A program made the translations under genes and the position numbers. From positions 32,205,121 to 32,269,120 of the forward strand of contig JAVIAB010000160.1 of NCBI GenBank assembly GCA_032433765.1: a DNA stretch of 64,000 bases, written 5' to 3'. Under the pieces are notes generated by a model. That model was not told the origin of the DNA, did not search any database, and was given only the letters and a program-made list of their open reading frames with translations. Positions 20,340 to 32,694 of this stretch are shown here, in pieces; position 1 is the first letter of the stretch, and every line of letters starts with the position of its first letter. Source of the stretch: Megaustenia siamemsis. Its lineage: Eukaryota; Mollusca; Gastropoda; Stylommatophora; Ariophantidae.

Positions 20340-20849
20340 ATGTTAAATATACATAGTCAGAAATGTTTATGATTAAGTGAGATAACATTGAGTTGCACTG
20401 TTGGTATGGAAGTTGTTTGTGATGTGTTGTGTATAGTTTAATGCTGGCTAGTGTAGTACATGTTCTCTTGTTGTAAATAAATGTCAAGATTTGTCAACGA
20501 TTCTGCCCTTGCAACATTGAAAATAAAAGATGCAGCAAAGCTTGTACTGGTGTTTATTCTCTACATTAGAATGTTAGCTAATTTTCCAGGAAAGGAATGT
20601 TGAACTTATCATAATTATCATATCCATCCATTTATGTTTAGACAAGTCTATTGCAACAACTCATAGTCCATACTTGCAACAATATTTAACAATACCAACC
20701 CAACTCGGCTACCTACCTTCGGACAACCTGTGTTCGATTCCCGCTGGAAGCAATGTGAATTGTACTCGTGGTTGAAAACAAATTACCTCCGCAGTCTACC
20801 AAACCGATGGCAGAAATGGGTACCAGGGTAGTACTCTGGGAAGGTGAGG

Positions 20850-21230
20850 AATGGTATTCTCAACATTCTTCTGTAAAACCACATTTCTACAGCCTCCAGT
20901 GATTTTCTTGTCTGTTGTCCTATTGTCCATGATTTACATCCATATGTTAAAACTGGTTCTACATAACATTTAAGAACTCTTTTTCTTGTTTCTATTGTCA
21001 AAAATGGATTGCAGAGTATCTTCCTCATTTTTTGGAAAGCCGCTTTTGCCTGAGCCATTCTGCATCGCATCTCTGTTGTACACCTACCATGTGAGGATAC
21101 ATTATTCCCAGATATTTAAATTCATTTACCTATTTTAATATTGTTCCACTTGTTTTTATTTTGCACTGAGGTGATGTCCTTTTCTTTGTTGTTACCATAC
21201 TTCTGTCATTTTGCTATTAAGCATACTGTA
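20850..21230 (-). mobile_element. LINE family B fragment
   Basis: The minus-strand frame encodes EVRCRMAQAKA-like sequence, then KILCNPFLTIETRKRVLKC, LTYGCKSWTIGQQTRKSLE and MWFYRRMLRI. It matches the C-terminal half of the copy at 4836-5824. No catalytic motif is included. Confidence 0.85.
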
Positions 21231-21254
21231 TACCTTAGACAATTCTAGATCCAT

Positions 21255-21725
21255 CCAGTGCCGTAATGGATTTCTCTGCCACAGTACATAGTGCTCGTAA
21301 AGTCTCCCGCCTATTGTCTCTATGCTGGGAGAGCTGTTTGATTATAGAGAGTGAACTATGCCTGCCAACCTTGCCTCTTTTGTTAGAGTTATTTCAGTGT
21401 CTCTCAGGGTCGTTCTTTTATCCTCTGACCTGATTTCCCATTTGAGAGCTGCTTAGTAATTCTCTGTTCGTTTCTTCTAAATATATGCTCCACATTTGAC
21501 CATCTTTCTTAATAGTAGATGAGATGAATAATTGCATGACAATTTCTTAATTTCAGCATTACTTTTGAATTCATTCAATTTAATGGAAAGTATCTTATGC
21601 ATTAGTCTTCAAATGCATTGTTTTTTTTTCTCAATCTCCTTTGCGTTTTCTATGTTTTACACACACAAGACAGGGTGGGTATTATTTTTGAGTTGAACAT
21701 TGTAAGTTTTACTTTAGGCAGTCTT
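21255..21725 (-). mobile_element. old LINE C-related fragment
   Basis: This resembles the 3' portion of LINE C (compare 13500-13990) in order and wording, but with many substitutions and indels. It is an older relative in the same orientation as copy 2. Confidence 0.5.
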
Positions 21726-21884
21726 CAACTTTAATTCATGTTTCAGACTTAGAACAATTTGTGTGCATCTGCTTACATCCCATTTTCTAGACGGACCATC
21801 TCATACTTAGATAATTATTAACAATCATTCATATCAACTGAGACACTAGAAACAGTAACAGGCCTACAACCTTTGGGAGATAGA

Positions 21885-23560
21885 CGGTGAACTAAAGTAA
21901 TGCAACAAGCAGGGAAATCATGGTTCCCTTACCACCCCAAGCACCAAAGAATAGCCGGCTTCAGAAAAGGAAGACTAAAGAGGAGCAACTTCACGACATT
22001 CTTCCAAGAATTGACAACTAGCGATCTAGTACTGTTCCAAACAACGCCCAAACCTATATGCCCATCCTGTAAGACTCCCCATGGAATATATAAAATACCA
22101 GAACGTAAGGAAGACAATCATCATGTACCATGCCGGTTGGCGTAGGCGGTCATGTCCTTCTACAATCTTCTATCTACAGTGCATCGTATCAGTTCTGTTG
22201 TTGACTGCTTTCCATGCCATGACACCAAGCTATCCAGTATTTCCTTTCTTTGTCGTCCGCGATCTCTCTTTCCTTTTATTTTGCCAGTTGTAACTAAGTA
22301 TTCCAACTTTCCTCTTCTCATGATGTGTCCGAAAAAATGTTCATTGTTTCTTTCTGATGTTTTTTTAGGAGCTGCCTTTTTGTGTTGGCCTCTTTGAGAA
22401 CTTCAACATTCTTCTGAGAAATCCCATCTCTGTGGCCTCTGATCGTCTTTTCATTTGTTTGTCTACTATCAATGTTTCGCTTCCCTAGGTCAGAATTGGT
22501 GCTATATAACACCGATGAGCTCTCTTTCTCATTTCTATTGACATAGATTTGTTGCATACGATATTTTTCATTTTCTGAAATGCTATTCTACTTTTTATTT
22601 CCGTGGTGCATCTTCCATCCGATGTTATTATTGTACCCAAGTATTTGATACGTTGCACTTGTTTCAAATTAAGGAAGACAATAGGAAACATGAAAAAAGA
22701 CACAAATAGGCACAGAGTGAAAAGCACATAGACGACAACTACCACAGGACTCCTGGTCTCACGTATACACAAATGGCTCTGCTACAAACGCCACCAGAAA
22801 TGGAGGAGGAGGTGTGTTCTTGAGGCTGAATAACCTGGACGAGATTACCAAATCAATAGCTACTGGGAAATTCTCAAACAACTATAAAACAGAGAATGAA
22901 GCCCTCAAAGAAGCTAAAAAAAATGGCTATTCAACACAAAAATAATGTGCACAAGAAATTGGTGATAGTGACCGACGCACTAATGACAGTGACCATATGA
23001 ATGACCATAACAGCACTAAAAACCCCCAGGAACAGCGAGCTAGATGACCTGAGAACAACCCCAGAGAGTGGTCATCCAGTGGATACCATCATACTGTTAT
23101 ATACAAGGAAACTAATGCACAGGCAAACTAGCTAATGAGGGAGAAAGATTACCACAAGAGAACCATCTAGTCAGCTACGATGAAACCAATTCCACCATAA
23201 AAGGCCAGTATCATGAAAAATGGAAACAAGAACACCTAAAGTATAACGAGAGGGATGGATGCCTCCAACTTTCAAATAAGTGATCAAGTTATCATACTTC
23301 ACTGGCCGCAACAGAATGAGAAACCACATGTTCATTAAACTCAAAATAGAAATTACCAGACAATGCCAGCGTAACCTGGATGACACGACAACGAAACAAT
23401 TTCTATAGGATTGCCCCCAGTACACAGACCTGAGGAGATCAACGCGGCTTATGGCCACCTCACTGGAAGAGAAACTCTAAGGTGCAACCGAACCACTGAA
23501 ACAGACAACAACCTTCATAAGAGAGTCCAGAGTCATAGTCTGAATGTGCCATGATCGCAG
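21885..23560 (+). mobile_element. RNase H-type LINE G, interrupted by a LINE B insertion
   Basis: The left part (21885-22118) and right part (22670-23560) rejoin across a 13-bp TSD, TAAGGAAGACAAT, left by the inserted LINE B copy. Around the junction the rejoined frame continues, running from KIPERKEDN into RKHEKRHK. The right part encodes a decayed RNase H domain (YTNGSATNATRNGGGGVFL, where the first Asp is replaced by Asn) and the zinc-binding C-terminus. Many stops are present. Confidence 0.7.
22119..22669 (-). mobile_element. LINE family B' copy nested in LINE G
   Basis: This is a 551-bp 5'-truncated copy between the TSDs 22106-22118 and 22670-22682. Its 3' end matches those at 32139, 30430 and 63040: the ATCATCATGTGCCATACCGG-type start on the plus strand corresponds to the minus-strand 3' tail. 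The encoded fragments include KYLGTIITSDGRCTTEIKSR. Confidence 0.88.
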
Positions 23561-23689
23561 AAGAGCAATTCATATCTAAGACATAAAAGAATCTTTAATA
23601 AATCAATGATTTAAATACAGTACTTTATAAAACTGTTCACATCACGAGTGGCTACACAGCTGCTTACTACCGCTACCGAAGCCAAACAA

Positions 23690-25700
23690 AGACCATTCTC
23701 AGATCAGTGCCTACAGGATCATCACGATGCAGAACACTGTGAGCAAGCTGCCGGAGAAAATAGTTGCCCGTGTCCTCACCTGTCACCTTGAACAGAAACG
23801 CGCATTCCCACCCCCACTCGGAGGTTATAGATATAACAAAGAGGCATGGCTCAAAGCGACAGTCTTAGCCTATAACGTATTCGAAGGCTTCCACAGACGA
23901 GAGGAGACATGTGCTGCTGCTATAGATCTGGAGGGTGCATACAACAGGGTACCATTTGAATATATCATGTACATGCTCCTCAAACTGGCGGTGCACCCCT
24001 TTCTCATTAGATGGATCGCTGCGGCACTGTTTCAGAGGAAGGTATCAGATGTGGAAGTTGGTCATCCGAGCCAACCATTCGTCTAGGGCTGCCAAAAGGC
24101 TCACCAGTTCTATTTAACATGTACACAATAACGATCACGGAACAACAGCTGGACGGGAAGAGAAGCACTATGACTTTTTGCTGATGATATTTTGGTATAT
24201 CGACAGGGAAGAGATAGAAGGGAAATCGCCTCCACAATGCAAAACGAACTCGGTCGCATTTCTTCCTGGTGTCGGGTTTCAGGTGCCTTGGTTAATCCTA
24301 ATAAAGCATCAGTTTTATGGTTCTCCTTAACAATCATAGTGTTAATACGGACACGCCGGTAATACGAATGGAAGCTGATGAGGTGACCAGGGACAAGTTG
24401 ATGACATACCTCGGAGTTAAGTTTGATCGGTGCCTGTGTTTTCGGGGCCACGTTGACCATGTGATAACAAAATCCCGCAAAGGATTAGCCGACTTGAAGG
24501 TCATGGCATCTGCCAACAGCGAGAAGAGGCTCTTCTGTTCCAGGGCTTAGTCCTCGCGCCAATCGAGTATGCCCTGGCAGTTCTTATTGCCAGTCAGTAT
24601 GACTCAAATTGACAGGCTAGGGAAAACACAGAATGAAGCCATGCGCATTATGTTTGGTGTGTACGAGGAACACTCCCTGTGTAGCAATGATGTATTTTCA
24701 TGAATCTCCAACCAAGGATGACAGAATCAAGATCTAGAGGGCACGAGCATACCTGAAGAATAGTGCAGATAAAGAGCATCCATTGCTCCACGAGCTCAAC
24801 ACAGTGAAAGGTGCCAGGCTAAAAAGAGGCAAATCATGGGTGATGGGTGGCCCGAGCAGAAGATGTTATCAAACAGGTCTGTGGGCTTACCCATATCAAC
24901 GTTGGCGAGGAGTGGATACCTGTGCCTACGTCATTCAATGGGATATTCTCGTGTATTGTCACACTCGACAGGAAAAGTAGGGAATATAACTCAATCGTGG
25001 TCAATGCGGAGGTCAACGGTCTCACCTGCGATAACACAGATGAGAAAGATGCAGTCATCTATACAGACGGATCTGTAAGACGACACCAAAGAAGTGCATG
25101 GGCATTTACAGCCTGCTCGGCAGGCAGAATAGTCAAGGAAGACAGTGGTGCATACGTCATGACCACGAGTAGCATGACAATGGAGGCGATGGCAGTGACC
25201 AAGGCATTCAAATGGTTAGAGTCACAAGACTACACCCACGCATGTATACTGAGTGATTCGATGAGCATGATAAAAAAAAGTGGAGGCGGGTCTGTACGCA
25301 TGCAATGGGTAGAGTCGTTGCAGAAATCCAAAATACGTAAGGTCACCTTTGTCTATGTCCCTGGACATGCGGGAGTACGGGGAAATAAAAGAGCGGGCAT
25401 GTTGGCTAGCTGCGCTGTCGTTGAGGACGGTCAACCAATGGATCGGGCGGGCATCATCAATGCCCTCCGAGATGTGGGAAGAGCACAGGACTTCGATAAC
25501 CACAAATTCACGTCACTCCTTCGGATGAAAGAGATGGGAGTTAAGATGGGCACAGCCAGAAACGAGAAACTTAGTGGGCGTGTAAGAAGACTTATTAACC
25601 AACACAGAACTGGAGTCGTCAGTCGCTGAACTTGCTGAGGAAGGAATCTGAGCACTTATGGACATGTTCGGAGTGCAATGATGATGACCCGCAAATAACT
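23690..25700 (+). mobile_element. LINE H, reverse transcriptase plus RNase H, frame-broken
   Basis: This is a non-LTR retrotransposon of the type with RNase H after RT (I/R1-like group). RT pieces include NTVSKLPEKIVARVL, CAAAIDLEGAYNRVPFEYI (motif A), GLPKGSPVLFNMYT (motif B, after a frameshift near 24085) and ADDILVYRQGRD (motif C near 24183). The open segment 24847-25629 encodes RNase H: YTDGSVRR (first Asp), MTMEAMAV (Glu), CILSDSMSM (Asp) and VPGHAGVRGNKRAGMLA (His; the usual last Asp is Gly). At least three frameshifts make the element inactive. The 5' endonuclease part is missing. Confidence 0.85.
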
Positions 25701-25912
25701 CAATACCCGTTCACATCCGTTCACATCGCATAATTAAGACAATATTCAACAGTCATCCATGTCTTGTACTTAAGACAAACTATAAATCAAGCAATCATAT
25801 TTTAAACTTAAGACAACCTTTATATCAATCAATCATCTTTTAAATCAAGACAGTCTTTAACAAACAATCCCTCATAACATAAACATCGGGTGTGGATACA
25901 GCAATCACCATT
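25701..25912 (-). other. probable 3' flank of the minus-strand gene
   Basis: A weak tandem pattern of about 35 bp (TTAAGACAA, then ATCAATCAATCAT, several times) spans 25730-25875. It would lie in the 3' UTR or just beyond the gene ending at 25913. Confidence 0.4.
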
Positions 25913-26378
25913 TCATGTTTGGCTCTCACGGAAGTATTTATTGAAGTTGAGTTTGTTCCTCTTGGCTATGTTCTCGATAGGTTCATAGTCCGTCTTGTTT
26001 CTGTCAAAGATGATCTGAGGAAACCTACTGGCCTGACTAGCATGTTCCATGGAGTAACTGCTCACGTTCATAGACGTGGGCGCCATGATAAACTCGGTAG
26101 TTTCCCGTCTAGCAACATCCGAAGCTGGTAAAAAGACGTCAATCGTTTGCTTTTTCTGAGGACGAAGAACGCAAGCAGCGTTTGACATTTTGTCTTTTAA
26201 TTTAGGAAATTGGGATTGTGGAGGTCTCCAAAAGAAATAACTGCTGTCCTTGCACTTGTGCATGTTTAACCTATCGTTTTCGTGAGTTTGAAACTGTCGT
26301 CGGAGCTCCTTGATCTGCTGCAGGTATTGCTGCTCGCGTCTGCATACATACTCGTATTGTAGAAGCCACTCTGCCATT
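25913..26378 (-). CDS. last exon of an unrecognised minus-strand protein
   Basis: The exon starts right after a minus-strand acceptor (TTTACATTTCAG, AG at 26380-26379) and stays open for 154 codons from the ATG at 26377 to TGA at 25913. The protein piece starts MAEWLLQYEYVCRREQQYL, continues with a short charged helix (QQIKELRRQFQ), and ends in a Lys/Asn-rich region (KRNKLNFNKYFRESQT). It has ordinary globular composition and no transmembrane segment. The single base before ATG completes an AAA codon if joined to the exon ending at 44967, giving one continuous frame. I recognise no family. The ATG could also be the real start if upstream exons are non-coding. Confidence 0.6.
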
Positions 26379-26444
26379 CTGAAATGTAAATTGAACAGGC
26401 TATTTTACAAGATTGTTACTTTAGATGTTGTATAATAGTGCTAA

Positions 26445-26600
26445 CAAAGAAAAATGACATCACCGCAGTGCACAATAAAGACAAGTGCAACAATATTAAA
26501 ACAGGCAAATGAATTTAATTATATGGGAACATTGTTAACATCAGATGGTAGATGTACAACAGAGGTGAGATGCAGAATGGCTCAGGCAAAAGCAATCTTT
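26445..26600 (+). mobile_element. LINE family B fragment
   Basis: The frame TSPQCTIKTSATILKQANEF, then YMGTLLTSDGRCTTEVRCRM, matches 5190-5330. It is bounded on both sides by unrelated sequence and lies just upstream of the minus-strand last exon. Confidence 0.8.
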
Positions 26601-29042
26601 TGCGTTTCTTCATTTTATTTATTTATCGTCTGTGAAATGCTGAACGACAGCTAACTATGTGGCTACAATCTTTGCATAAATCACTTCGCAGCTCAACATT
26701 TACTATTATGCCTTTATGTAACAATATATCATTAACAACAATAAATTAGCGTTTTCCCCCCATTTTTTACCTTTCTTATCTTCTTAATATTCCGTAATCT
26801 TTATGGTTGTTCAGGCAATGCTGACGGCTACAGCATAGCTTACTTTACACCGACCTGAGAGCAGAAAAGGAAACCCCAGAAAACACCCACTAACGTACGC
26901 TTTCAGCTTTGCGAGCAGGGACAACTGTGGCTAGAATGACGCCATAGCTGAATACGTCATACTAGTGGAGGTTTTCCGGGGCTCCTTACATGCGACCAGG
27001 CCTATCTAGAGTTCGCTATGGTTCAACTAGCTTTCCTTATTCTTCTCAAAATGAGGCTGCTTCACCTGACGGAGTCAATCTTGTCCACTCTTCCATGTTG
27101 TCTTCCTATTTTTTTTTTTTTATATAATGTCTCATAATCGTCTCAAGACATTCACCGCTCACTGCTAGCAAGTTTTAGTGAAAATCTGATTCTGTTTTCG
27201 TATCCTTCATCGCCCATACACAAAAAGATGTTAAATAGCAGCAGATACATTGTGCTGTGGTTTTCAGCCTTTCCACCCAAAGACTTTAACAAAGCATTTA
27301 TGGGTACCTGACTGTCTTTTCTTTTCGATTCTTATTCGTTTTTTTTTCACCGGGGATTGTGGAGATGTAACACAATAATACGATGCAATGTCCGAAACGA
27401 TGAGGCAAGCGATGATGATGCTGTTTCTTGTGTTCAGCTAAGACACACTACGACGACGATGACTCCTACCACACTACTCCCGGTTTTTCATAAACTTTCC
27501 TAGGAAATAAAAACTCTCTGCTATGCCTCACTCGAGATTCACTCCAGCTCAACGTTACGTACCGTGCTAATATTGAGTCTCTATTCTCTTCTACTGACTT
27601 GCGTTGTGTTCCACAATATTATACCCCATAGAATCCTAGATTCCGATTTCCATCTCCTGTGTGAGGGCAAAGATCTGTTTGCTTTCACCGCCACTGGTTT
27701 ACCTTCCAGAACTATCCACATTTCAGGAACTTTCTAAAAATCCCTTGTTAACACATTTATAATTTGAAACTCTCTAACTACTTAACGTTATTCATTGAAA
27801 TCTGGATTTTTCCAATTTCAACAAGGGCAATAAAATCGAACTACTCATCACGTGGCTGTCACTGGTATAGTACTGATATCTTTGTTGGTGTTTCACTGCA
27901 AACTTTATAATGGTGAAAATCACACTTCCACAATAGAATACACCCCTTTTCTTTAATTTATTAGATTTAAAAAAAATCACACCAACAACGTTATTTCTAC
28001 GAAAAACAATAGTCATGTTTTCACTCGGAACGAGGTTTTTTCTTCTCTGACATATAAAAGGTTAATCACTTACAAAATGCTCAATACGTTAGGAGAATTC
28101 GTAGTGATCACGTGTTATAACGAAGTCTGCATCTACCGCACACAAACTATATGCCTAAGACAAATTAAAAGACAGTTGTTTAACAATCTCATTTACATGA
28201 CTCTCGCATGTTCAAACGATGCTATAAAATTGATGAGCTTGGAATTCCAGTCTTAACCGTCACCCAGAAGCAAACTAGGACGAGTCTCTACTTCTTTCTA
28301 TCTTATTTTCGTTTCATACTCTTTCTATTTTAAGATAAGTGTTTATCATTCCTAATCGAATAATTAAGTATCTAAACATCGAGCTTATACTCGTCTCTAC
28401 ATTTTGATGAAATTTCCCAAAACTATCCCAGTACCATTGTTAGCATCTAGTGCATGTTCTATAGACTTCTTCACTTCCATTCTCAATGCTATCTCATCCT
28501 TAGATATCCTTACATTTTCTATCTCAATGGTTCCTCTAATTATGTATCATTCTTCTTTGTATGATGTATCCAATCATCTCTCTTCCTTGACAACGTTATC
28601 ATTTCTGTTACGCTTCATAGCTGAATTTATTGTTGTCCTCAGTCCTCTCATTCCTTCGATCTCTGTTCCTCTTACTACCTGATGGAATCCTCTACCGGTT
28701 TTCTGAAAAAAAATATGACCGTCTCCTCTGAAGGTCTTGGCAATTCTTCGTCACCGTTTCTCTTCGTTGCTAACTTCTGACCTATTCCTCACTTTATTGC
28801 ATGCCGTTGCTTTGCTTTTACTTCGTCAATATCTACCTTATTAGTATTCCATGTTTTGTATTTCCCGTTTCTGCTGGCATCTCCACGTTCCTTGTGCGCA
28901 CATTCGGGATGTTACACGGTGTCACTATTTGCATTCTTTCTATTTTACGTCTGTCTGTTTGAATTGCATTTCTCATGCTCATTCACTCTCTTCTGAAGAC
29001 CTAATTGAGTGTGTCTTTCTGTCTTGTTTCTCGCATCCTTTA
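26601..29042. other. intronic or intergenic DNA
   Basis: About 2.4 kb without a supported exon or known element, apart from an imperfect foldback at 26866-26991. If the 45145-to-25913 gene is real, this lies within its large intron. Confidence 0.5.
26866..26991. repeat. imperfect foldback, MITE-like
   Basis: The left end (AAGGAAACCCCAGAAAAC, then CCCACTA) and right end (TAGTGGAGG, then TTTTCCGGGGCTCCTT) are imperfect reverse complements over about 26 bp at the ends of a 126-bp segment. No clear TSD was found. Confidence 0.4.
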
Positions 29043-29563
29043 ATATGATGTCCTACCTACGTCCCACTCGGTTAACAATTTTATATGATGTCCTACCTAC
29101 GTCCCACTCGGTTAACAATTTTATATGATGTCCTACCTACGTCCCACTCGGTTAACAATTTTATATGATGTCCTACCTACGTCCCACTCGGTTAACAATT
29201 TTATATGATGTCCTACCTACGTCCCACTCAGTTAACAATTTAATATGATGTCCTACCTACGTCCCACTCAGTTAACAATTTTATATGATGTCCTACCTAC
29301 GTCCCACTCGGTTAACAATTTTATATGATGTCCTACCTACGTCCCACTCCGTTAACAATTTTATATGATGTCCTACCTACGTCCCACTCGGTTAACAATT
29401 TTATATGATGTCCTACCTACGTCCCACTCAGTTAACAATTTTATATGATGTCCTACCTACGTCCCACTCAGTTAACAATTTTATATGATGTCCTACCTAC
29501 ATCCCACTCAGTTAACAATTTTATATGATGTCCTACCTATTTCCCACTCCGTTAACAATTTTA
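29043..29563. repeat. 40-bp minisatellite, 13 copies
   Basis: The unit is TATGATGTCCTACCTACGTC followed by CCACTCGGTTAACAATTTTA. Copies are almost identical; the main variant is G, A or C in CACTCnG. The last two units carry more changes, as expected at an array edge. Confidence 0.98.
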
Positions 29564-30030
29564 CCAGATCGGTTACTCGTTTCCTGGGACACCTATGGAG
29601 TTGGATCTTGTTCTTGGCACAAGGTCAGCTATGAATTGCTAACCATTTTCCTAGCCCAGGCCCTGCTGGACATCCTCGCCCTCTGTAGTGAGCTTCTCTC
29701 TGTGTTACATGGTTCCGACAGAAAATGACGTCACACTTCATCGAGACTAAAATAGTCATTTTAAAGGTAATAAACGGTTAACTTTGTGCTTTTTCATTCA
29801 TCAAAAATATATTTCATTAATTCAGAAGCGACTGAATTTTTTTTTCATAGTAGTCAGCAGCTTATAGCTGACTGCTGGTACCAGGATCAGCGAACCAGAG
29901 CTGAACAAAACCACTTCACGTCCAGGAAATGACTACTCATGTTAGCCAAGTGAGTAAGGAATCCAAAGTGAAGGCAGATTTAGTTCGCAAAAAATTGCTA
30001 TAAAGAAGTCGGATGTACTTAGCCTAAAGT
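29564..30030. mobile_element. dispersed repeat E, degraded copies
   Basis: Blocks such as CCAGGATCAGCGAACCAGA and AAGTCGGATGT match the repeat at 39165-39500 and 41230-41590. The copy is broken in two and diverged. The element class is unknown. Confidence 0.45.
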
Positions 30031-30429
30031 ACAGTTATCGTTGATTTACTGTAAACTTCGATATAGCGCCCTGTTCATAGAGAACAACGTGGAAGAATAC
30101 ATAAAATATGTACGTGACATAAGTTCATTCCTGCGGTATATTAATAAATGTCAGATTAACGCCGCCCACAAATAGAATTATCTTCCCCCATTGGCTCGAT
30201 ATTATTGTTACATGATTTCATAGGGCACCACAGTGAGAATGAACTATTGTCGGCCTAGAGTAATATAAATTATAATTCACGGCAGCTTACTTTGATTCCA
30301 AAGTAGTATTTCAGTTATAATCATAACAATGTTGCTACATGTGAATGAAGATGCACTAAAGAGGCTACATTCCACTCATTCCTGAGATTGATATTTTATT
30401 GATACACTGTATATAAAAAAATACGAATA
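30031..30429. other. AT-rich DNA
   Basis: No supported feature. Confidence 0.5.
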
Positions 30430-30822
30430 TTCTCATAATCATCATCATGTGCCATACCGATTGGTGTAGGCGATCATGTCCTTCCACAATCTTCTATCCA
30501 CAGTGCAACGTATCAGTTTTGTTGTTGACCGTTTTCATGCCATGACACCCAGCTATCCAGTATTTTCTCTCTTTGTCGTCCGCGATCTCTCTTTCCTTTT
30601 ATTTTGCCAATTGTAACCAAGTATTCCAACTTTCCTCTTCTCATGATGTGCCCGAAAAAATGTTGATTGTTTCTTTCTGATGTTTTTTTTTTAGTAGCTC
30701 CCTTTTTGTGTTGGCCTCTTTGAGAACTTCCTCATTGGTCTTTTTAGCTGTCCAAGGAACTTTCAACATTCTTCTGAGAAATCTCATCTATGTGGCCTAT
30801 AATCATCTTTTCATTTGTTTGA
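30430..30822 (-). mobile_element. LINE family B' 3' fragment
   Basis: This matches 32139-32550 closely. The flanks share ACGAATATT, a likely 9-bp TSD. The minus-strand frame for the TAKKTNEEVLKEANTK-type C-terminal region is interrupted. Confidence 0.85.
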
Positions 30823-31149
30823 CGAATATTATAGAATGGTCAATTTCTATGCTATTGCCATTTTAGTTCCAATAACGTTTATAAAAAGAAATACTTCAAA
30901 ATTTGACAAATTAAATTCTTTCTGGTTAATCATAATGTAACCACAAATATTGTACAAATGCAAGTTATAGCGGCTCTTACTATCATTTATATCGTACAAC
31001 ATATAACAGAATCATACTCAAGCCATGTTTTAAGAAATGAGGGAATTTTTCAAGACTGCTAAAATATCATGAACAAACAGATGCGAGTTACTTGACCATG
31101 AATATTATATATATATCGTTAAAGTACACGTTCGAGTGATTAGATCCTC

Positions 31150-31300
31150 CTACCATACTACTTTATTATCGATTGTTCCAAGAGTGTGAACGGTAATACC
31201 CTAGCTCTAAGTGACGGGTTCAATCCAAGTCTGACAATCTTGTGGACACCGAAAAAATAAAGATACCTGGCTCTTTGATCTGGGGAAGATAATATCAGTG
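31150..31300 (+). mobile_element. SINE S2-type remnant
   Basis: A tRNA-like B box (GGGTTCAATCC) is followed by a body with GATACCTGGCTCTTTGATCTGGG-like sequence. The same arrangement is seen at 61765-61945. It is a decayed tRNA-derived SINE different from SINE S. Confidence 0.45.
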
Positions 31301-31355
31301 AGGAAAAATACGATGAAGTTTTATTCTTCCATCCTCTACCGGGTTATTTGTTATG

Positions 31356-31622
31356 TAAAAAAAAAAAAAAAAGTAAAGGCCCCGTCACGCCAAGTAGCGT
31401 ATAGTGAATATGGTGTTAGTGATCATAAATTTTACAGACCTTCAGAACCTGATTTTTGGGGTAATGTGGTCGGTATTATATCCGTGCCGCTTTACTTTCC
31501 CAGAAAAAAAGTCAGGTACCCATTTAAGGCTGGGTGAATCCAGAAGCCGTCGATTGAAATCGAACCATACCCCTTGTCCTTTGTAGTCCAGTTCACTAAC
31601 CACTGAGCTATCGCGGCTCCCT
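31356..31622 (-). mobile_element. SINE S, full-length copy
   Basis: The copy is flanked by a 13-bp TSD, GTTATTTGTTATG, at 31343-31355 and 31623-31635. The tRNA-like head on the minus strand begins GGGAGCCGCGATAGCTCAGT (A box) and has a B box around TTCGATTTC. An A-rich run is at the 3' end. The body is the common SINE S body (GTAATACCGACCACATTACC type). Confidence 0.92.
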
Positions 31623-31839
31623 GTTATTTGTTATGGGTAATCCTTTACTTGTTTCTTTCTTAATACTGTAAATGTAGTTCCTCCAGTTATCATGGAACCG
31701 TGCGGAGTAATATGTAGTGAGCTGGTCTTTTGTGATTATAAAAGTCAAGCTCATTACCCTGAACGATTGGTTGACTGTGAACACTGTAAACACGACATTT
31801 GTTAAAAATAAACTTAGGAATGAAGTAGATTACTACATT

Positions 31840-32115
31840 AATGTTAATGTTAGAAAACGTGTCCTAAAGTGCTACATCGATCCTGTTCTATTATATGTAG
31901 GCGAGCCAAGGACGATAAGTAAGACATAACAAAGAACAGTAGAGGGAGCTGAGGTGTGGTTCATGAGAAGAGTGCTACGAAATCCATGGATTGCAAAAAT
32001 TACAAATGAAGAATGTTTAAAACGAGCTGAACTCAGCTCAAGAAAATATAAACTCACAGTTTAAAAAATCAGGACACATCAAGCGAAATCCTGACGTCTG
32101 GTAATCCTAGAGTTA
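31840..32115 (+). mobile_element. LINE C-terminal fragment of another family
   Basis: The frame reads NVRKRVLKCYIDPVLLYVG, then WFMRRVLRNPWIAK and a GHIKRNPDV-like stretch. This is the usual post-RT region of mollusc-type LINEs but belongs to neither A, B nor C. A similar end fragment (CAGGACnnATCnAGnGAAAT) occurs at 33208-33250. Confidence 0.65.
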
Positions 32116-32138
32116 TCAGGTAATAAGGAAGAATCGTT

Positions 32139-32550
32139 ATCATCATGTGCCATACCGGTTGGTGTAGGTGATCATGTCCTTCCACAATCTTCTATCTACT
32201 GTGCATCGTATCAGTTCTGTTGTTGACTGTTTTCCATGCCATGACACCAAGCTATCCAGTATTTCCTCTCTTTGTCGTCCGCGATCTCTCTTTCCTTCTA
32301 TTTTGCCAGTTGTAACCCAGTATTCCAACTTTCCTCTTCTCATGATGTGCCCGAAAAATGTTGATTGTTTCTTTCTGATGTTTTTTAAGAGCTCCCTTTT
32401 TGTGTTGGCCTCTTTGAGAACTTCCTCATTGGTCTTTTTAGCTGTCCAAGGAACTTTCAACATTCTTCTGAGAAATCCCATCTCTGTGGCCTCTAATCGT
32501 CTTTTCATTTGTTTGTCTACTGTCCATGATTCGCTTCCATAGGTCAGAAT
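32139..32550 (-). mobile_element. LINE family B' 3' fragment, open frame
   Basis: The minus-strand frame of 121 codons (32508-32143) encodes PWTAKKTNEEVLKEANTKRE, then FFGHIMRRGKLEYWVTTGKI and KDMITYTNRYGT. It is the best preserved of the B' 3' ends in the window (others at 22119, 30430, 57838 and 63040). Confidence 0.9.
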
Positions 32551-32694
32551 AGCAGAGAAAGGAGAAGAATATAAAGAAGAACATCAGAGAATTTTATAAG
32601 AGAGAAAACATGACATTTTATTTGTAAAGAGAAGGATTTTCCACAAGACAGGATACGATAATGCGGCATTTATTTTTAATACCTTATATAATAA

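Noticed and set aside
24007..24460. Minus-strand open frames over LINE H
   Set aside because: Antisense shadows of the reverse transcriptase frames.
29043..29563. CRISPR array, because of the regular 40-bp spacing
   Set aside because: The whole 40-bp unit repeats without unique spacers, and the window is eukaryotic; it is a minisatellite.
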